Source of the DNA: Mikania micrantha
Lineage: Eukaryota; Streptophyta; Magnoliopsida; Asterales; Asteraceae
Reading direction: 5' to 3'
Assembly (NCBI GenBank): GCA_009363875.1
Contig: CM018686.1
Span: 8,308,001-8,372,000 of the forward strand
DNA length: 64,000 nucleotides
Shown: one piece after another, positions 42,257 to 55,069 of the stretch
Layout of the letters: each line of letters opens with the position of its first letter
How positions within the stretch are numbered: the first letter of the stretch is position 1
Program-made: the position numbers and the translations under genes
The notes under the pieces: model-generated
The model's database searches: none
The model's input: the letters and a program-made list of their open reading frames with translations, nothing else
What the model was told of the DNA's origin: nothing

Positions 42257-45175
42257 TGTCACACCCCCAAATTCCCACTCGTGGTGTCAGTCCACGTGGG
42301 TGTGACGTGGCCAGGATCATAGCTCTTGGTCATATAGAACGACTTCTATATGGGTTATACAATCACACAGTTTGTGAATATAGACAAATTCATAAAAGTA
42401 TGCAGCGGAAAATGTTAAACATCATAATACATAAGTGCAGCGGAAAGTAATTGTTCAAGACACTACATAATAAATTGTTTTCAAATCATAACAAATGCAC
42501 ACAACGCCTAAGATACGAGTCTATATGCAGGCCAGACTCCTTAAGGCTTCCTTGTGTGTATCCTAGCGTAAGCTCCATCAGTTACCTGAGAATACATGCG
42601 AAAAGTGTCAACTAAAAAGTTGGTGAGTTCACAGGTTTAGACAGACAGAAAAGTAAACAGACATATACTGGGCATGTTAAGTTTAGTTGTTGGATCTACG
42701 ATCCGTGAGTGTGTCATGTCATCTTACCGAAACTAGACTGTTTCCATTTGCCTCCGCGAGTCATCGCTGAACTCGCAATTCACATCGATTATTACACTCG
42801 TTATGACCTCCAGTCAAAGTTGTTGCCGAGTGGGGCTAGTCAAACCCAGTAGTACTACGTAATAACGACTCGTTCGTAACAATTAACGGTAAGGATAAGT
42901 GAGGGCTTTATGCGATAATAGTTACACTCAAAAAGAAATGGTTTCACAACATGCCAGTCCTATATCTAAAACAGTTGCAGTATATTCTCACCCCAATAGT
43001 TTAGCAAATCAGTTAAGAGTAAAAGTGGGGCCGTAAACTCACCTGAGTTTATGTTATGCGTAAGCTCAAAAGAGTGCAAGTGTAGCTCGCCGGCTAGTAG
43101 TCACCTATATCACATAGGTACTATGAGTTTGTGTTCACAAGTGTGGGTCTCACCGGACCGTGTTAGTGTTCAACAACACTAAGTGGTTATGTAGGTCGAG
43201 TTGACCGTGTTTGACCGTGTCGATCGTGTTTGACCTAACGACCCGTTGGTGACGGTTTGGATCAAGTGTTCGTGTATTGTGCGGTTTTAGTGTCGTGTGA
43301 AGTGTACGGATACCAAATTCATTCCTATGAGGAAACTTACTATTTATGGTAAGTTCCTATTTTAGGAAAGTTTCCATATTTGGCAGGTTATGCATATAAT
43401 TATATTCCGATTATTCTATCATGCATATTTATCCTAAATGAGCATGTTATCACATAGCACATAGTTACACATAATCGTTTTAACATAGTTTGCGCGTAAA
43501 AGTTTCCATTTATGGAAAGTTACTAAAATAAGCATATTTCACAAATTTAACAATCAACATTGCTTATTATCATCATATTAGTCCTAACTAGTCTATCAAT
43601 CATGCTCATTACAACTAACATGTGACAATTTATAGAATTTACAAATAAAGTTACTATATTTAGTAACTTATAGAAATAACTCCAAATCAAGTTTCCCAAT
43701 ACTTATTCCTTCCAATAACATCATATAATCACTAAATGAATATGTTAGACTCAAGACATTACCATACATTTTACCCATTTGAAATCTTGTGACAAAAAGT
43801 TACTATTTATAGTAATGTTTACAAAAATCATCCTTTTGACTATTCTAGACATTCCTATGCATCAAATATCCATCACAATAGTTTCTAAACATCATTTTAA
43901 GCATAACATATAGATCTAATTACATGCATGTGATCATTTTATTAATAATGCCCATTTTGTAACTATAAAGTTACTATTTATAGTAACAATCACCAAATGA
44001 CCATTTTTGGCACAATCACACATTCTAAATCATGTAGAACATCATCAATATCATTACTAACAACATTTCAATACCAAACATCATGTGAATCTACTTAGAT
44101 CATCCATGCATGTTGTTAAAAGTAACCATCTACTAATATAATCACCAAATCACCATGGCTTTCAAATAAAATCATCATGGATCATCATCAAATCATTAAA
44201 TTAGTGAAAAACACTTACAATAACAGATTATTAACATTCAAAATTCGTGACATTGGTGGTGGTGGTGATGCATGTAGCCTAAATGGCTTGCATGTGTGCC
44301 TAGTGAGTGTTTTAAGCAAGATTGGACATAGAACTACCTTAGTAGTCTTCAAATCCGTGGGATGTGGTCTGAGATTGATGGTTAGAAGTTCCAGAACCTG
44401 CTGGTGAAGCCTCCTAGTCGAAATGTGAAGAATAGAGTTGGTGGGTGGACTTCCAAGTGCTTCCCTAAGCCCTCAAGGTCTTCCAATGGCTCCCTTTGTG
44501 TCTTTGGTGGTGCAACAGAGTGGTAATGGTCGCAATGAAGGTTTCAAACGAGAGAAATCGGAAGGGAAGTAACAGAAATGATTAACATTGGGTTTATAAA
44601 GATTTTATGCGTGTAGGGGTTGTTGCGTACCGCGGAGACTGCACAAAAAGCGTCTCCGCGTACCGCGGAGTTTAAAATAATCATTCTGTTCCCGAAACAC
44701 GCCGCGTACCGCGATGGTTGAAGATGATCGGTCGTCGCGTACCGCGACGTTTTTCGGAGAATTCAAATTCTCCCGCTTGAGCTTCGCGTACCGCGAAAGC
44801 CCAATTGTATGTCCATCGCGTACCGCGATGGGTCTCGGCTGAGCCCAATAGGTCCAATTTCATTGTTTTGAACCGAATCTTTCGTATTTCTCGAATACGA
44901 TCATCGTTTCTCAACACATTGGCTTTGTTCTAACTAAATTAGGTTCACCGAACCTAAGTGCAGTGTTTTGTGTTACAGATTGATCCGTTCACCAACGTTC
45001 GTCATTCAAGACACGTGCGATTGTTGTGCGATAATTCCTCGAATTATCGGTGTGTTCAGACTGTTGTGCCACGTGTCACACTAAATGCATTTATTCTAGT
45101 GCCACGTATGAAATGATAATAAACATTATTATTAAAATAATAGAGTTGCTGACCTGGAAATTACGAGGTGTCACA
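42257..45175 (-). repeat. 5' LTR of element 2
   Basis: 2919 bp, offset 8077 from the 3' LTR with no indel seen. Its hairpin cluster is at 44622-44833, where the first core has TTGCG in place of TCGCG. Confidence 0.97.
44622..44833. repeat. Six GC hairpins, 5' LTR of element 2
   Basis: Same cluster as 36545-36756. One C-to-T change breaks the first stem; the others are unchanged. Confidence 0.9.
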
Positions 45176-45756
45176 AAATACATTCATGCATTGCATTTAT
45201 CAAATTTATATATTAGGTTATTTAAATTTGTTAGACTTTATGAATGGAAGAAAAACAGAAAATTATAAGGAGGCTTTTAAAATCAAAGAACATTGATAAT
45301 CAATATGTCATATATTCTTTTATTTTTTTTGGGACTTCTAATGCACATGTATAAGGAAATTAGTTGATCGCATGATATAGTGAATATTTAGAAATTAGGA
45401 ATCAACATTTATCAATGCATAAGGTTAATAACATGTTATTTTTTATATATATCTTAACCTACTATTAAACAGATTAATACATTGAGAAATCAATTTATTT
45501 TATATGATGTAAGGTCTTATATTGTTTGTTGCATAGGTAAAAATGTGAATAATATCATCTATTGAATTATTTTGCATGTTTTGTATGCATAACTTACATG
45601 TATAAATAAAATAGTAAATTGATTTTAGTATAATATTATCTTAGTTTTTTGCATGTTTAAACACGCATAGTATGTTTTTTATTTAGATAGTTAGTGAGAA
45701 TAAATGTAATAGTGGTTTAATATTGTTAAGCATCAGTTCTTAATGACATTTTTTAT

Positions 45757-45794
<38 letters not shown>

Positions 45795-46101
45795 ATGTTT
45801 TTTTATCTTTCTTTTAAGAGGAATGATTTAGGTAGCAAACATAGAAATAACAAGGGCAATGAAGGCCTTCTTGCTAATGTAAGGTTATTTCTTGTTTGAT
45901 ATTATATACTTTAAAACATTTATTAAAGTTTTGATGTTTTATACTTCTACTTATACATAATTACCATTTTGTAGCAATCTACTTGCTTTTACAAACTTGG
46001 AATTCAAATTATACCATAATGTTAGAATTATATTTGTAGAAATAAATTAATATAAATTGAAAAACTTACAATTTCTTGTTTGATGATTGAAAACAAAAAG
46101 G
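45176..46101. other. AT-rich intron-like DNA
   Basis: Contains a (TA)n run at about 45759-45792 and one exon-like segment at 45819-45878. The remainder shows no coding signal. It ends where copy B of the duplication begins. Confidence 0.5.
45819..45878 (+). pseudogene. Candidate second exon of the host gene
   Basis: A pyrimidine-rich tract and AAG acceptor precede 60 open bases (RNDLGSKHRNNKGNEGLLAN) that end at GTAAGG. It is in phase with the candidate exon ending at 33851. If real, element 2 sits in the intron between them. Confidence 0.35.
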
Positions 46102-47128
46102 TATATGAAAATAAAGCATATGAATTTCTATAAATTTGGTTCATTTTTTGTTGTATAAATAATTCTTTCTTAAATTTCTTCTTTTTTTAACATCTTTAAT
46201 TAGGAATATAAAAATAATAACTTTTAGATAACTATAAAAATTAGGATTAAAAATATGAACATATTTGTGCTTGTAAAGAATTAAAGTTAAAGTTTTATGG
46301 GCTTGTATGAGAGGCACATTGTTTCTCAATCCTTACAGATGACTTGAAATTAAAAATTTTATATCAATCTTTATTTGTTATAAAACCATTATAATTTCGT
46401 ATCTTGAAAATAATATATCTATAGAAAGATAAAAATTTATATGAAATTGTTTTAAAATTTTAGTGCTAAATGATATAATAATAAGTAAGGGATCAATAAA
46501 TAATTTTACAAAAATCGAAAATAATCAATTAATTTTGTAATATTTTAATTAATAATGCTATTAATAATTGTAATTGAGGTAACTATTGAAATTAATTTTA
46601 GAAATAAAACCTTGAAATATTAAATTATTGAATTTTGATTCTTAAATTCAAAAAATTATATTAATGCAAGCAAGTGTACGTGATGTATATAATATAAAAC
46701 AGAGAAGACTGAGTATCAAATCGTAGGATTACATAATCTAAGAATTAACCTTAAAAGAAGACAAAGCGAAAACTAAAGAAGAAAAGTTACTAAATATGGG
46801 AATTTATGTTTTAGATATTGTTATAATATCAAAGAAACAAAACAAATACGATAACCTAGACAACTGAAACAATGAAGAAACTAATAAATCATATAACGAA
46901 GGTAACTACCTAAACTTGGAATCTTAATGTAATTTTAACAACTTTGACATGAAATAGGGGATTTTACCGGTCACTAAAGACACAACCGACTCAGAAGACA
47001 CTAAGAAACATCAAATCAAATGGTTAATTCACTAAAACTAAAGACCGAACACAAAGGTTTTGTGAAAGCTCACCAGGAGTGAATGGATAACTTGGTCAGT
47101 ATCAACAATATCAGTATGTACAAGGAAT
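46102..47128. other. AT-rich spacer, copy B, no gene seen
   Basis: Same content as 1424-2450. The shared 62-residue frame is not protein-like. Confidence 0.7.
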
Positions 47129-47446
47129 TAGGGGTGTTCAAAAAAAAATCTAGATCAAAATCCGAATCATAAATATTCGAAAATCCGAATCCGAAAAAAA
47201 TGGACATCCAGAAGTTTGGATTCGGATTCATATTTTGGAAATTTTCGAATATTCGGGTAATTTTTCGGATATCCGGACAATCCTATGGAATTTTCGAATA
47301 TTCAGATATCCGAAATATATTTTTTTAAATTTTTATTTTTTTCCTGATTTTTGACACCCGTTTTGATATCCAAATTCGAAATTTCGGATTCGGATATCGA
47401 AAATCACTATCCAAAATTTTTGGATATTCGAAAGTGAACGCCCATA
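47129..47446. mobile_element. hAT-type MITE, copy B, uninterrupted
   Basis: 318 bp from TAGGGGTGTTCA to TGAACGCCCATA with flanks CAAGGAAT and ACAGGAAT. It shows the empty site for the solo LTR of copy A. Confidence 0.75.
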
Positions 47447-48550
47447 ACAGGAATCAATCAGAAATATAGGTTAATATCTTGAATAACAAGGAATCAAAGG
47501 AATAAATAGGAAAACACAATGGTCATGCAATTTGCCTGAGAAACCCTAAAACCTAAATAATCCAAATCTTGTCACGTAGATTGTCTTAGGAATGGAAATC
47601 TCACCATTTACTATCTAATTATTGATAATATCTTAAGTTTCAATTGGCCAAAGCAAACCCTAATATATTCAAATATGAAATCTAACCATAAAACTGAAAA
47701 GCAAGCCCAGTCACAACACAAAGTAACAACCAAGAATCAATTGGACATTATCACGCAATTATTGATCATTATAACAACAATATTTAACAAAATATCAGTC
47801 TTACATAATCTGATCTCAAGCTTAAAAAATCATAATCCCATAAACAAACCCGAAAAACTATAATATTTAACCGATCGTCACCAAAATCTAGGTAATACAA
47901 GGGTTTTAGCCAAGATTCATGTTTAGAAAAACAATACTATGAAGAAAAATTAGAAACATGTCCATGGGTTCAAGTAGACTCGGAAAATAATTTTAAAAAA
48001 ATGCATAAATGATTCCGAAAAGGATCTTTCGAGCACTCATATACACGATTCGAGCTTTCCCCGAGCGTCCAAATCGATCCCTAATCTTCCAAATATTCAA
48101 ATATATGTGTTTCATTCATTTACCACCACAACCACCCAAAAGTTCCTAGAAATTATAGAAAAGCCTCTAAACTTTCCAAAATGCATTTTTAACCCTTAAA
48201 ACCTCTTAGAATGTCATTTTTAGTCTCCAAAACTTTTGTAAATGATATTTTTAGCTCATAAACTTTCTTTAAATTATTATGGGACTCGATTTCTTCGTAC
48301 ATATTATCGGTTAATTTCGAAACCTACCAAAGCAACATTAAAAATAAAAACAAGTAAAAATAATAAAATCCTATTAAAAACTAAATAAAAAAGCTTATAA
48401 AATAAGATAAATTAAAATACTAAAAAGATGTGTAGATAACAACACATCAAGTATATGTATATATACATATATATACCTATACATATATGTATAGATACAC
48501 ATATGTATACTTGTATACATATATATGACACATACCTCAATCTTTCCATC
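47447..48550. other. Spacer 3' of TNL piece, copy B, no gene seen
   Basis: AT-rich, colinear with 6363-7480, including the TATACATATATA stretch near 48460-48525. Confidence 0.6.
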
Positions 48551-48597
48551 TTAGGCTTCTTTTGTGTAGAATGCTTTAAACCACATTCTCCCTTCAG
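48551..48597 (-). pseudogene. Duplicate terminal exon of the TNL gene, copy B distal
   Basis: Same acceptor, frame and TAA as 7481-7527. Its sequence is unchanged from copy A over the coding part. Confidence 0.5.
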
Positions 48598-49050
48598 CTG
48601 AATATAAAAACATTTGAAAACAACTTATACGTTAATTACTTATTATTCACGCAATACTCGCCATTCTATTAATAAAAATGATACAAAATCATATTTTTAG
48701 CCACAATCACCCCAAAGTTTCTAGAAATTACAGAAAAGCCCCTAAATGCTACCAAATGCATTTTTAACTGTCCAAACCTCTTAAAATGTCACTTTTAGCC
48801 TCCAATACTATTGAAAATCACATTTTTAGCTCATAAACTTTCTTTAAATCATTCTGGGACTTGATTTCTTCATAGACATGATCACTTAATTTCGAAACCT
48901 ACCAAAGTAACAATAAAAATAAAAGCAAGTAAAAATAATAAAAACCTTATAAAATAAGATAAAATAATATAAATTAAAATATTAGGATGTATAAATAACA
49001 ATACATCAAGTAGTATACATATATATGACACGTACCTTAGTCTTTACATC

Positions 49051-49097
49051 TTAGGCTTCTTTTGTCGAGAATGCTTTAAACCTCACTCTCCCTTCTG
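49051..49097 (-). pseudogene. Terminal exon of the TNL gene, copy B proximal
   Basis: Counterpart of 7981-8027. It can no longer be joined, since the upstream exon end and donor are deleted in copy B. Confidence 0.5.
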
Positions 49098-49170
49098 CTG
49101 AAAATAAAAACATTTGAAAACAACTTATACATTAATTACTTGTTATTCACACAAGACTCATCCCTCTATT

Positions 49171-50428
49171 AATTCCACCACCACTGCCACTGTCATAATC
49201 ATACACAAAGCCAATCCCACACTCCGATATAATTTGACTTTTAAAAATATATGCATTTGCTACATTTATTGTAATGCAGTCACCAGCTTTCATCTCATTC
49301 GGTCCAAACATCCAATGGCTTAACAAACTTAAATGGTATTCTTCATCATCTTCAAAATAGGTTTCACATCCATTCAAATCCACTATACCATTATTATAAT
49401 GTTTATAAATCCAGGTGTTTTTTTTGTAATATTACTAACTTTGATCAATGGAAAATGGCTCCCATATGAAAAGCTAACTACGGGATTCTTCTCAACAACA
49501 CATAAGAAATTCATTCCTCGCAGGTTGTTATGAGATGATGGGATGGTAAATGATATTGATGAACCCTTGCTTCTACACTTAATCCACTCAAACATTTCTT
49601 TCCTAGGATAAAATGTGCTGAATATTCCAAATTCATAATTCAAGACCATGTCATTAGTAAACTCTAAATCTGTCCAACCCAAACTATGTAACACCTTTTC
49701 CTCAACACTTGCCATACCTTGGATTTTCACCATGCCATCAATTTCAAATGATGATAATAATTGTTCAACTTCAATTGATAAGTGGAGCGGGGACATTTCG
49801 GGATCAAATTTAATTTTTTTTAGCGAAGGCTCATAATCATGTTTGAAACTCTTAGAAGAAAAGACATATAATTCTCTTAGCATGCATGGAGGATACTCAA
49901 TTGATTTCATCTTATACAGTCGTTCATATAAAGCCTCTTAAGCCTTGGAAGGGTTCTCACGCAACTAGGCATTGAAACAATTGGATTTTCATCTAAACGT
50001 AATTCCTTTAACATGGCTAGGCTTTTCAATTCCATGGGGAAGCATTCATTATATAAATTATTATTTGCAAGTGACAAAGTCCTTAATGAGCTTGGTAAAA
50101 AAATCAAAAAGAACTTTGAATCACATGGTATATCCTTCACATTCCCTATCTCGATTTGAGATTCACGAGAATTACAACCATCTAACAATAGAGTTTTGAC
50201 CTTCTTTAACTTGCCTAGGGATTTTGGAAGTTTTCTAAGCTTGTAGCAGTAACTCGTATCAATATGGACAAGTTCAATACATTGCTCAAGTGATTCGCAC
50301 ACCTCAATCAAACATGTGCAATTTCTGAGGATTAACCTCTCAAGTGATGCGAGTAAGAAAAAACCACCAACACTACGAAGTTGTTCACAGAAACTCAGAT
50401 CCAGAATTTTCAATGATCCAATTAAACC
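49171..50428 (-). pseudogene. TNL resistance gene 3' fragment: LRRs plus C-JID, copy B
   Basis: After a TTTAG acceptor near 50430 it reads GLIGSLKILDLSFCEQL, LRRs (NLYNECFPMELKSLAMLKEL) and the C-JID region (FSTFYPRKEMFEWIKCRSKG). It keeps three segments lost in copy A. Its own lesions are a one-base loss near 49915 (frame ends at MNDCIR), a one-base loss in an A-run near 49420, and about 199 bases lost between ATTAAT repeats at about 49170, removing the acidic tail end and splice donor. No TIR or NB-ARC part is present. The two copies were disabled by different mutations. Confidence 0.85.
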
Positions 50429-50474
50429 CTAAAGTAGAGATAAGTTAAAATACATGGTTAGTGAGTTTAGTTAG

Positions 50475-50917
50475 TGTTGGATTTAATAATACACAAATGA
50501 TCAAGTGTTGACTTAAAATGTCTTAACGGGTCAAATAAGTCAAACATATGTGTTCTAATTGTTTCTATGTATTATGTGTGTTTGTGGATTGCATAAACAA
50601 TGATAGATAAAGTCCATAGTGTTGTAATATGTGTCTAGAACTACAGGGGCAAAATGGTCACTACTTTATTTCGGTTGATTAACTGGTTGTTGATAGTTAA
50701 AACAGTTTATTCATAACCGACAGGACTGAATGTATATATATGTATGTATGTTAAGGTCTGGAACAATATAATCTTCAATAGATATCAGTTCGTATGTTAG
50801 GATAATATAGAATATGTTTTGTGTTCTTGTTTCCCATCTATTAATCATATTCATATAAAAAACAATCCATGTTAATCTAATGAATACAAGTTCTGTAAAT
50901 GAAATATGTTCGTAACA
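50475..50917 (+). repeat. 5' LTR of the ARID-containing element, copy B
   Basis: TGTTGGATTT to TTCGTAACA, 443 bp, followed by TGATATCAGAGCCA (50919-50932), one change from the initiator-Met primer site. Confidence 0.75.
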
Positions 50918-51488
50918 ATGATATCAGAGCCACAAGGAATCAAATATTTCGAAAACTGCATCATAAGTTTAGAAGTAAATCGGTTCTTCCAAGAGATACT
51001 TGAGAAACAATAGGGATGACAAGAGGAAAATTTATACTCTAAAGTGGAAGAATGGATCCAGGCCAATGGTGGGCGAGAGAAGGATTACTCATGGTATTGC
51101 ATGGATGAATTTAGGGAAAATAAAAAAAGAAAGGCCTAGTATGGTTAGAGGTATGATTAAAAGAAGATGGATTTGGGTGCAAAATTGGCAAAGAAGGCAA
51201 GAGATTTCACGAGAACAAGTGCAAACAAACATGTTGGAACAAATAGAAGTTGTACATATTTGACTAAAAAGATGAAGTAGGCAAGATGCTATTTCTGTAA
51301 GAATCATCGTCATATGGTTTGGAACTGTTCAAACAAATTTGTAATTATGAACCATACTCAAAATTCAAAAATTCTAAATCTATTTTTATTGGGTATGAAC
51401 TTAAAGGATGGGATTATATATGGTTTGTTAGTAAGAACAACCTTTCTAGAATTAAAGGTTTTTTTTTTGTGATTCATGAAAACCACCT

Positions 51489-52773
51489 ATTCAATATAAT
51501 TTGTTGTCCTTTTTCATAACAAACAACCCAATATATATGGGAAAAATACAGCCTACAAATCAGCAGCTAATTATGAGCTACCAATGAATATAATACATAC
51601 CATAAATAATATACTACAAATCTCTAATATCTAATATCCTCCCTCCCCCCCCCCCCCTCCCCCAAGTATGAGCGGTAAAAGAGAAGACGTTCAGAGACAA
51701 CTTTTGAAACAAATAACGAGGAAGTCCTTTTGTGGAGATGTCAGCATACTGTGATGAAGATGGCGCTTGGAGAACTTTAACGTGACCAATTTGCACTTTC
51801 TCTTGCACAAAGTGTATGTCTAATTAGACATGCTTTGTGCCTTGATGTAGGACTGGAGTTTGAGAAAGATATACCTCAGAAATGTAGTCACAATGTATAA
51901 TCAATGCTTGTCGAATCGGCACCCGAAGCTTGAGTAATAAATTACGAATCCAACCAGTTTTGGCAACCGCATTAGCAACCCCTCGATATTCTGCCTCAGC
52001 ACTTGATCTGAAATAGTGGGTTGTCATTTTGACAACCAAGAGACGAGATTATCCCCTAAAAACACACAATACCCGGATGGGGAACGTCTAGAGTCCAGGC
52101 ATCCATCCCAATCAGCGTCAGAGAATGCGGTGATATTTTGATATGAAGACGCAGCAATCCGTTGACCATAATCAACAGTACCTTGTATGTATCGGAGAAA
52201 CCGTTTTAGGAATGCAAAATTAGGTTCCCATGGAGCATGCATAAAGGGACACACCTGCACAAGTGATGTCCGGACGTGTAAATGTTAAATATTGTAGGGC
52301 TCCAGCGAGGCTTCTATGGTGTGTGCAATCAGTTAATAACGGTATGTCTGTGGCACTAAGTATACATGATGTGTCGACAGGAATTGCACACGGTTTGCAG
52401 GTACCCATCGATGTGCGATGTAGAATATCTTTCCGCATATTTATGTTGAGACAAAATTAAACCGGTTGCATCTCTAGTTACTGTTATGCCCAAGAAGTGA
52501 TGTATAGAGAGCCAAAGTCTGTCATCGCAAATTCATGAGATAGTGCTAAGATGATATGCCGAAGAAGAGATGGATCCGATGCAGGAACAATAATATCGTC
52601 GACATACAAGAGCAAATATGTCGATATTCAATATAATTTGTTGTCCTTTTTCATAACAAACAACCCAATATATATGGGAGAAAAACAGCCTACAAATCAG
52701 GAGCTAATTATGAGCTACCTATGAATATAATATAGACCATAAATAATATAATACAAATCTCTAATGTCTAATA
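51489..52773 (-). mobile_element. Internally deleted copia element inside the ARID element
   Basis: Direct repeats of about 148 bp (51489-51636 and 52624-52773) bracket a minus-strand copia RT/RNase H piece. A purine-rich tract, mostly G, lies next to the left repeat (about 51637-51664). Host sequence on both sides shares ATTC. Gag, protease and integrase are missing. Confidence 0.7.
51665..52620 (-). pseudogene. Copia RT C-terminus and RNase H pseudogene
   Basis: Minus-strand frames in order: RT end near 52600 (YVDDIIVPAS in broken frame), LAGALQYLTFTRPDITCAGV, FLRYIQGTVDYG, then RNase H motifs SDADWDGCLDSRRSPSGYCV and RSSAEAEYRGVANAV, then TKHV and YADISTKGLPRYLF. Shifts and stops occur near 52440, 52025 and 51825. 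Confidence 0.85.
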
Positions 52774-53817
52774 ATTCAAACCATGTTATGAAATTGAAAC
52801 ATGAATAAATTATCCAAATGATTTAATAATCAATAGAATTGGAAAGGCTAAGATCACATTGAATAGGAATAAGCCATCATTGCTTGTGTTTCATATGTAT
52901 CGGGATATGGAAAAAAATGTTTCAAAGTCCTGAGCATCTTTTGTGCCAAAGTTTTTAAAATAATTTCATGGGTGATAAGTGTAAAATAAAATATATGTTT
53001 GATGATGAGGTTGAAATACATGAAATTGATTTAAACACTCTAGCTTACGAAAGTTTGGATAAACTCTATCAAAGCCTAGATCAAGAGATGGTTATTCAAA
53101 CCAAAGAAGATAAGTTAAACTCCTATTTACATGGTCATTATGAAGGCTTGTTTAATGAGATAACGAACTTCAAAAAGGATAGGGTACAGAAAAGATACAC
53201 GAGTGTATTAAGATTCTTTGAAAACTATGACCGAATTTCTTGATTCCCTTGAAAATGAAAAGTTAATGATTGACAACAAAGAAACATTCAAAATTGGATT
53301 TGACAACATGTTAAAATGGCTTTACAAAAAGCAGTTAAGGCTAAAAGAGGAATTAAAGATGCCACCAAGAATAGAAGGGTATGAGATTGAATTAATGCAT
53401 TTGTACTTGATTGTGAAGCACATGGGAGGCTATGGAAAAGTCATTAAAGAAGGAAAGTGGTTTGATGTTGTAGAAAAAATGGTTCTTGAAGTGTATATGG
53501 AAAATAATGTTGAATTGTGTTATATAAAATACTTAAGCCTTCTAGATTGATGTTATTAAACCATGTGAGATGGAGATGTTGGGACAAGACAAGGGAAGAA
53601 AAGATTGGTATAATGGAAGGGCATTTTGGGAGTTCAGAAAATTAAGAAGATGACGGTGATAAAGTTTGGATGACAAGAAAGGTAAGCACTCATAGGAATT
53701 GGCAACATCTTTATGGTCCAATTCACACATTTGTAGATACTTTTGAGGAAATGGAAAGTTGTGATTCGAATAAGGATTCATGTATTAATGAAAATTCATG
53801 TTTTATTATGAGAATCT

Positions 53818-54079
53818 TGTTTAGTGTGGAGGCTTCTAAAGCGAGTCGGCTTGTTATGGGCCGCACACGGGTTGGGCTTAGCTTGTAGGTTAAATTAGAA
53901 TACATAATTGTAATCTCTATTTATATTTCTCATTGTACTTGTAATCTCTTTAGCACCTGATAATACAAATCCTACTTGCAGCACAGTGGACGTAGGTCAC
54001 ATCGACCGAACCTATTAAATCCTTGTGTCGTTTACTGCTTTCGTGTGTGTGTGTTATTGTGTATGTGTGATACCCAACA
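53818..54079 (+). repeat. 5' LTR of the large copia element
   Basis: 262 bp. The third to fifth bases read TTA where the 3' LTR has TGA. Confidence 0.95.
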
Positions 54080-54081
54080 AC

Positions 54082-54094
54082 TGGTATCAAAGCC
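54082..54094 (+). promoter_or_regulatory. Primer binding site, large copia element
   Basis: TGGTATCAAAGCC, one change from the usual initiator-Met site. Confidence 0.85.
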
Positions 54095-55069
54095 ACTGTT
54101 CTTTATCAATCACACGATATATCTAACACGGTTGTTCGTGGAGTCACTGCTGTGGCCATCGCCACCGTCGGGTTTCGGTCAGAGTAACTAGTTGTCATAG
54201 ATTAGGGTTTTCTACAACCACCGCTTGTCACCGTCGCGATTTAGGGTTCCGATAGAGGGTATTCAATTTTTCAGTCACCGATTGGATTGGTTAGGGTTCT
54301 GACGAGTGTGTCTAGCCACCGCCAACCGCTGACTAGGGTTCCCGAGAGCGTATCCAGCCGTTGCCAGCCGCCGATTAGGGTTCCGATGAACCATATTCTT
54401 AGCTGAATTCAGAACTATCTGATTTTGACAGACAGGTCCGATTTAACAGTCTCATTTTGACCTGACCAGAAACAGTCCAATTTTGACTAGAAATAGTCAA
54501 ACAACCTACTTTGTCACTGACAGAAGGTTTTCTGCCCCATTTCCGCGGCTTCCGCCTTTCGTAGATCAGGTAATCGTTTAACTCCGGTGTTTTCTTACGT
54601 TTATTACTGATTTTATTCGAGTTGGCCGCCAAGACAGTGTTCAATAGAACATGCATCTAAGTTCCGGCCGCCGTCATTGATGTGTTATTCACTGCTCTCC
54701 TTCTCAGTTAAATCATTGTCAAGTAGATTAATTGTCAAGTAGATTATAATTTCAATACCGTTATACATTATTATATAAGAAACTGAACAGTTTTGATATT
54801 CTAAAAAAAATCCCAAAGCAGAGTAAGCCTAAACGGTAGAATTCTGTTTCTAGGACTGTTTTATCAATTCCGTTCCGATTGCATCTCTTAAAATAAGTTC
54901 AGCATCAATTTTTATTTCACCTATCTCATAGATTCCGGTCAAAGATTCATAGAATCGAAATTCCATCATTGCTAGATCTATAGGGTTTTCTTTGATGGAT
55001 AATGAGCCAGCCAAAATGGTATTTTTTTATTCGATATGAATGAATACAAATAACTGACAATTTCAAAAT
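54095..55069 (+). other. Leader of the large copia element
   Basis: Begins with C/G-rich repeats of TTAGGGTTCCGA-like words (54200-54390). The last 170 bases may already be plastid flank. No reading frame is supported. Confidence 0.55.

Larger units (their letters stand above)
34180..45175 (-). mobile_element. Tekay-like Ty3/gypsy element 2, complete, young
   Basis: 10,996 bp with two 2919-bp LTRs that differ at about six places by eye (0.2%) and a perfect 5-bp target duplication AAATA (34175-34179 and 45176-45180). It carries primer site, leader/gag-like ORF, gag-pol and purine tract. The gag region has a deletion that fuses the two ORFs out of frame. Confidence 0.97.
46102..53812. repeat. 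Segmental duplication, copy B
   Basis: Colinear with 1424-10468. Lacks the solo LTR and keeps more of the ARID element, but has its own copia insertion (51489-52773), a deletion of about 199 bases in the TNL tail, and the large copia element at 53818. It resumes after 63947. Confidence 0.85.
50918..53812 (+). pseudogene. ARID-domain and zinc-knuckle sequence inside an LTR element, copy B
   Basis: Reading frames, broken by stops, follow the primer site. First comes a basic region, then the knuckle CYFCKNHRHMVWNC (51287-51328) and GWDYIWFVSKNNLSRIKG (about 51400). A copia insertion interrupts. The rest resumes with MGDKCKIKYMFDDEVEIHEI (52968) and, after a shift at 53240, an ARID-like domain at about 53225-53490 with LKMPPRIEGYEIELMHLYLI and VKHMGGYGKVIKEGKWFDVV. 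A tail WVTRKVSTHRNW follows. ARID domains bind DNA in chromatin regulators. No protease, RT or integrase of its own is visible, so it would need help to move. The element continues past 63947. Confidence 0.7.

Noticed and set aside
53723..53905. Short minus-strand ORF across the copia 5' LTR edge
   Set aside because: It crosses the insertion point at 53818 and mixes two unrelated elements.
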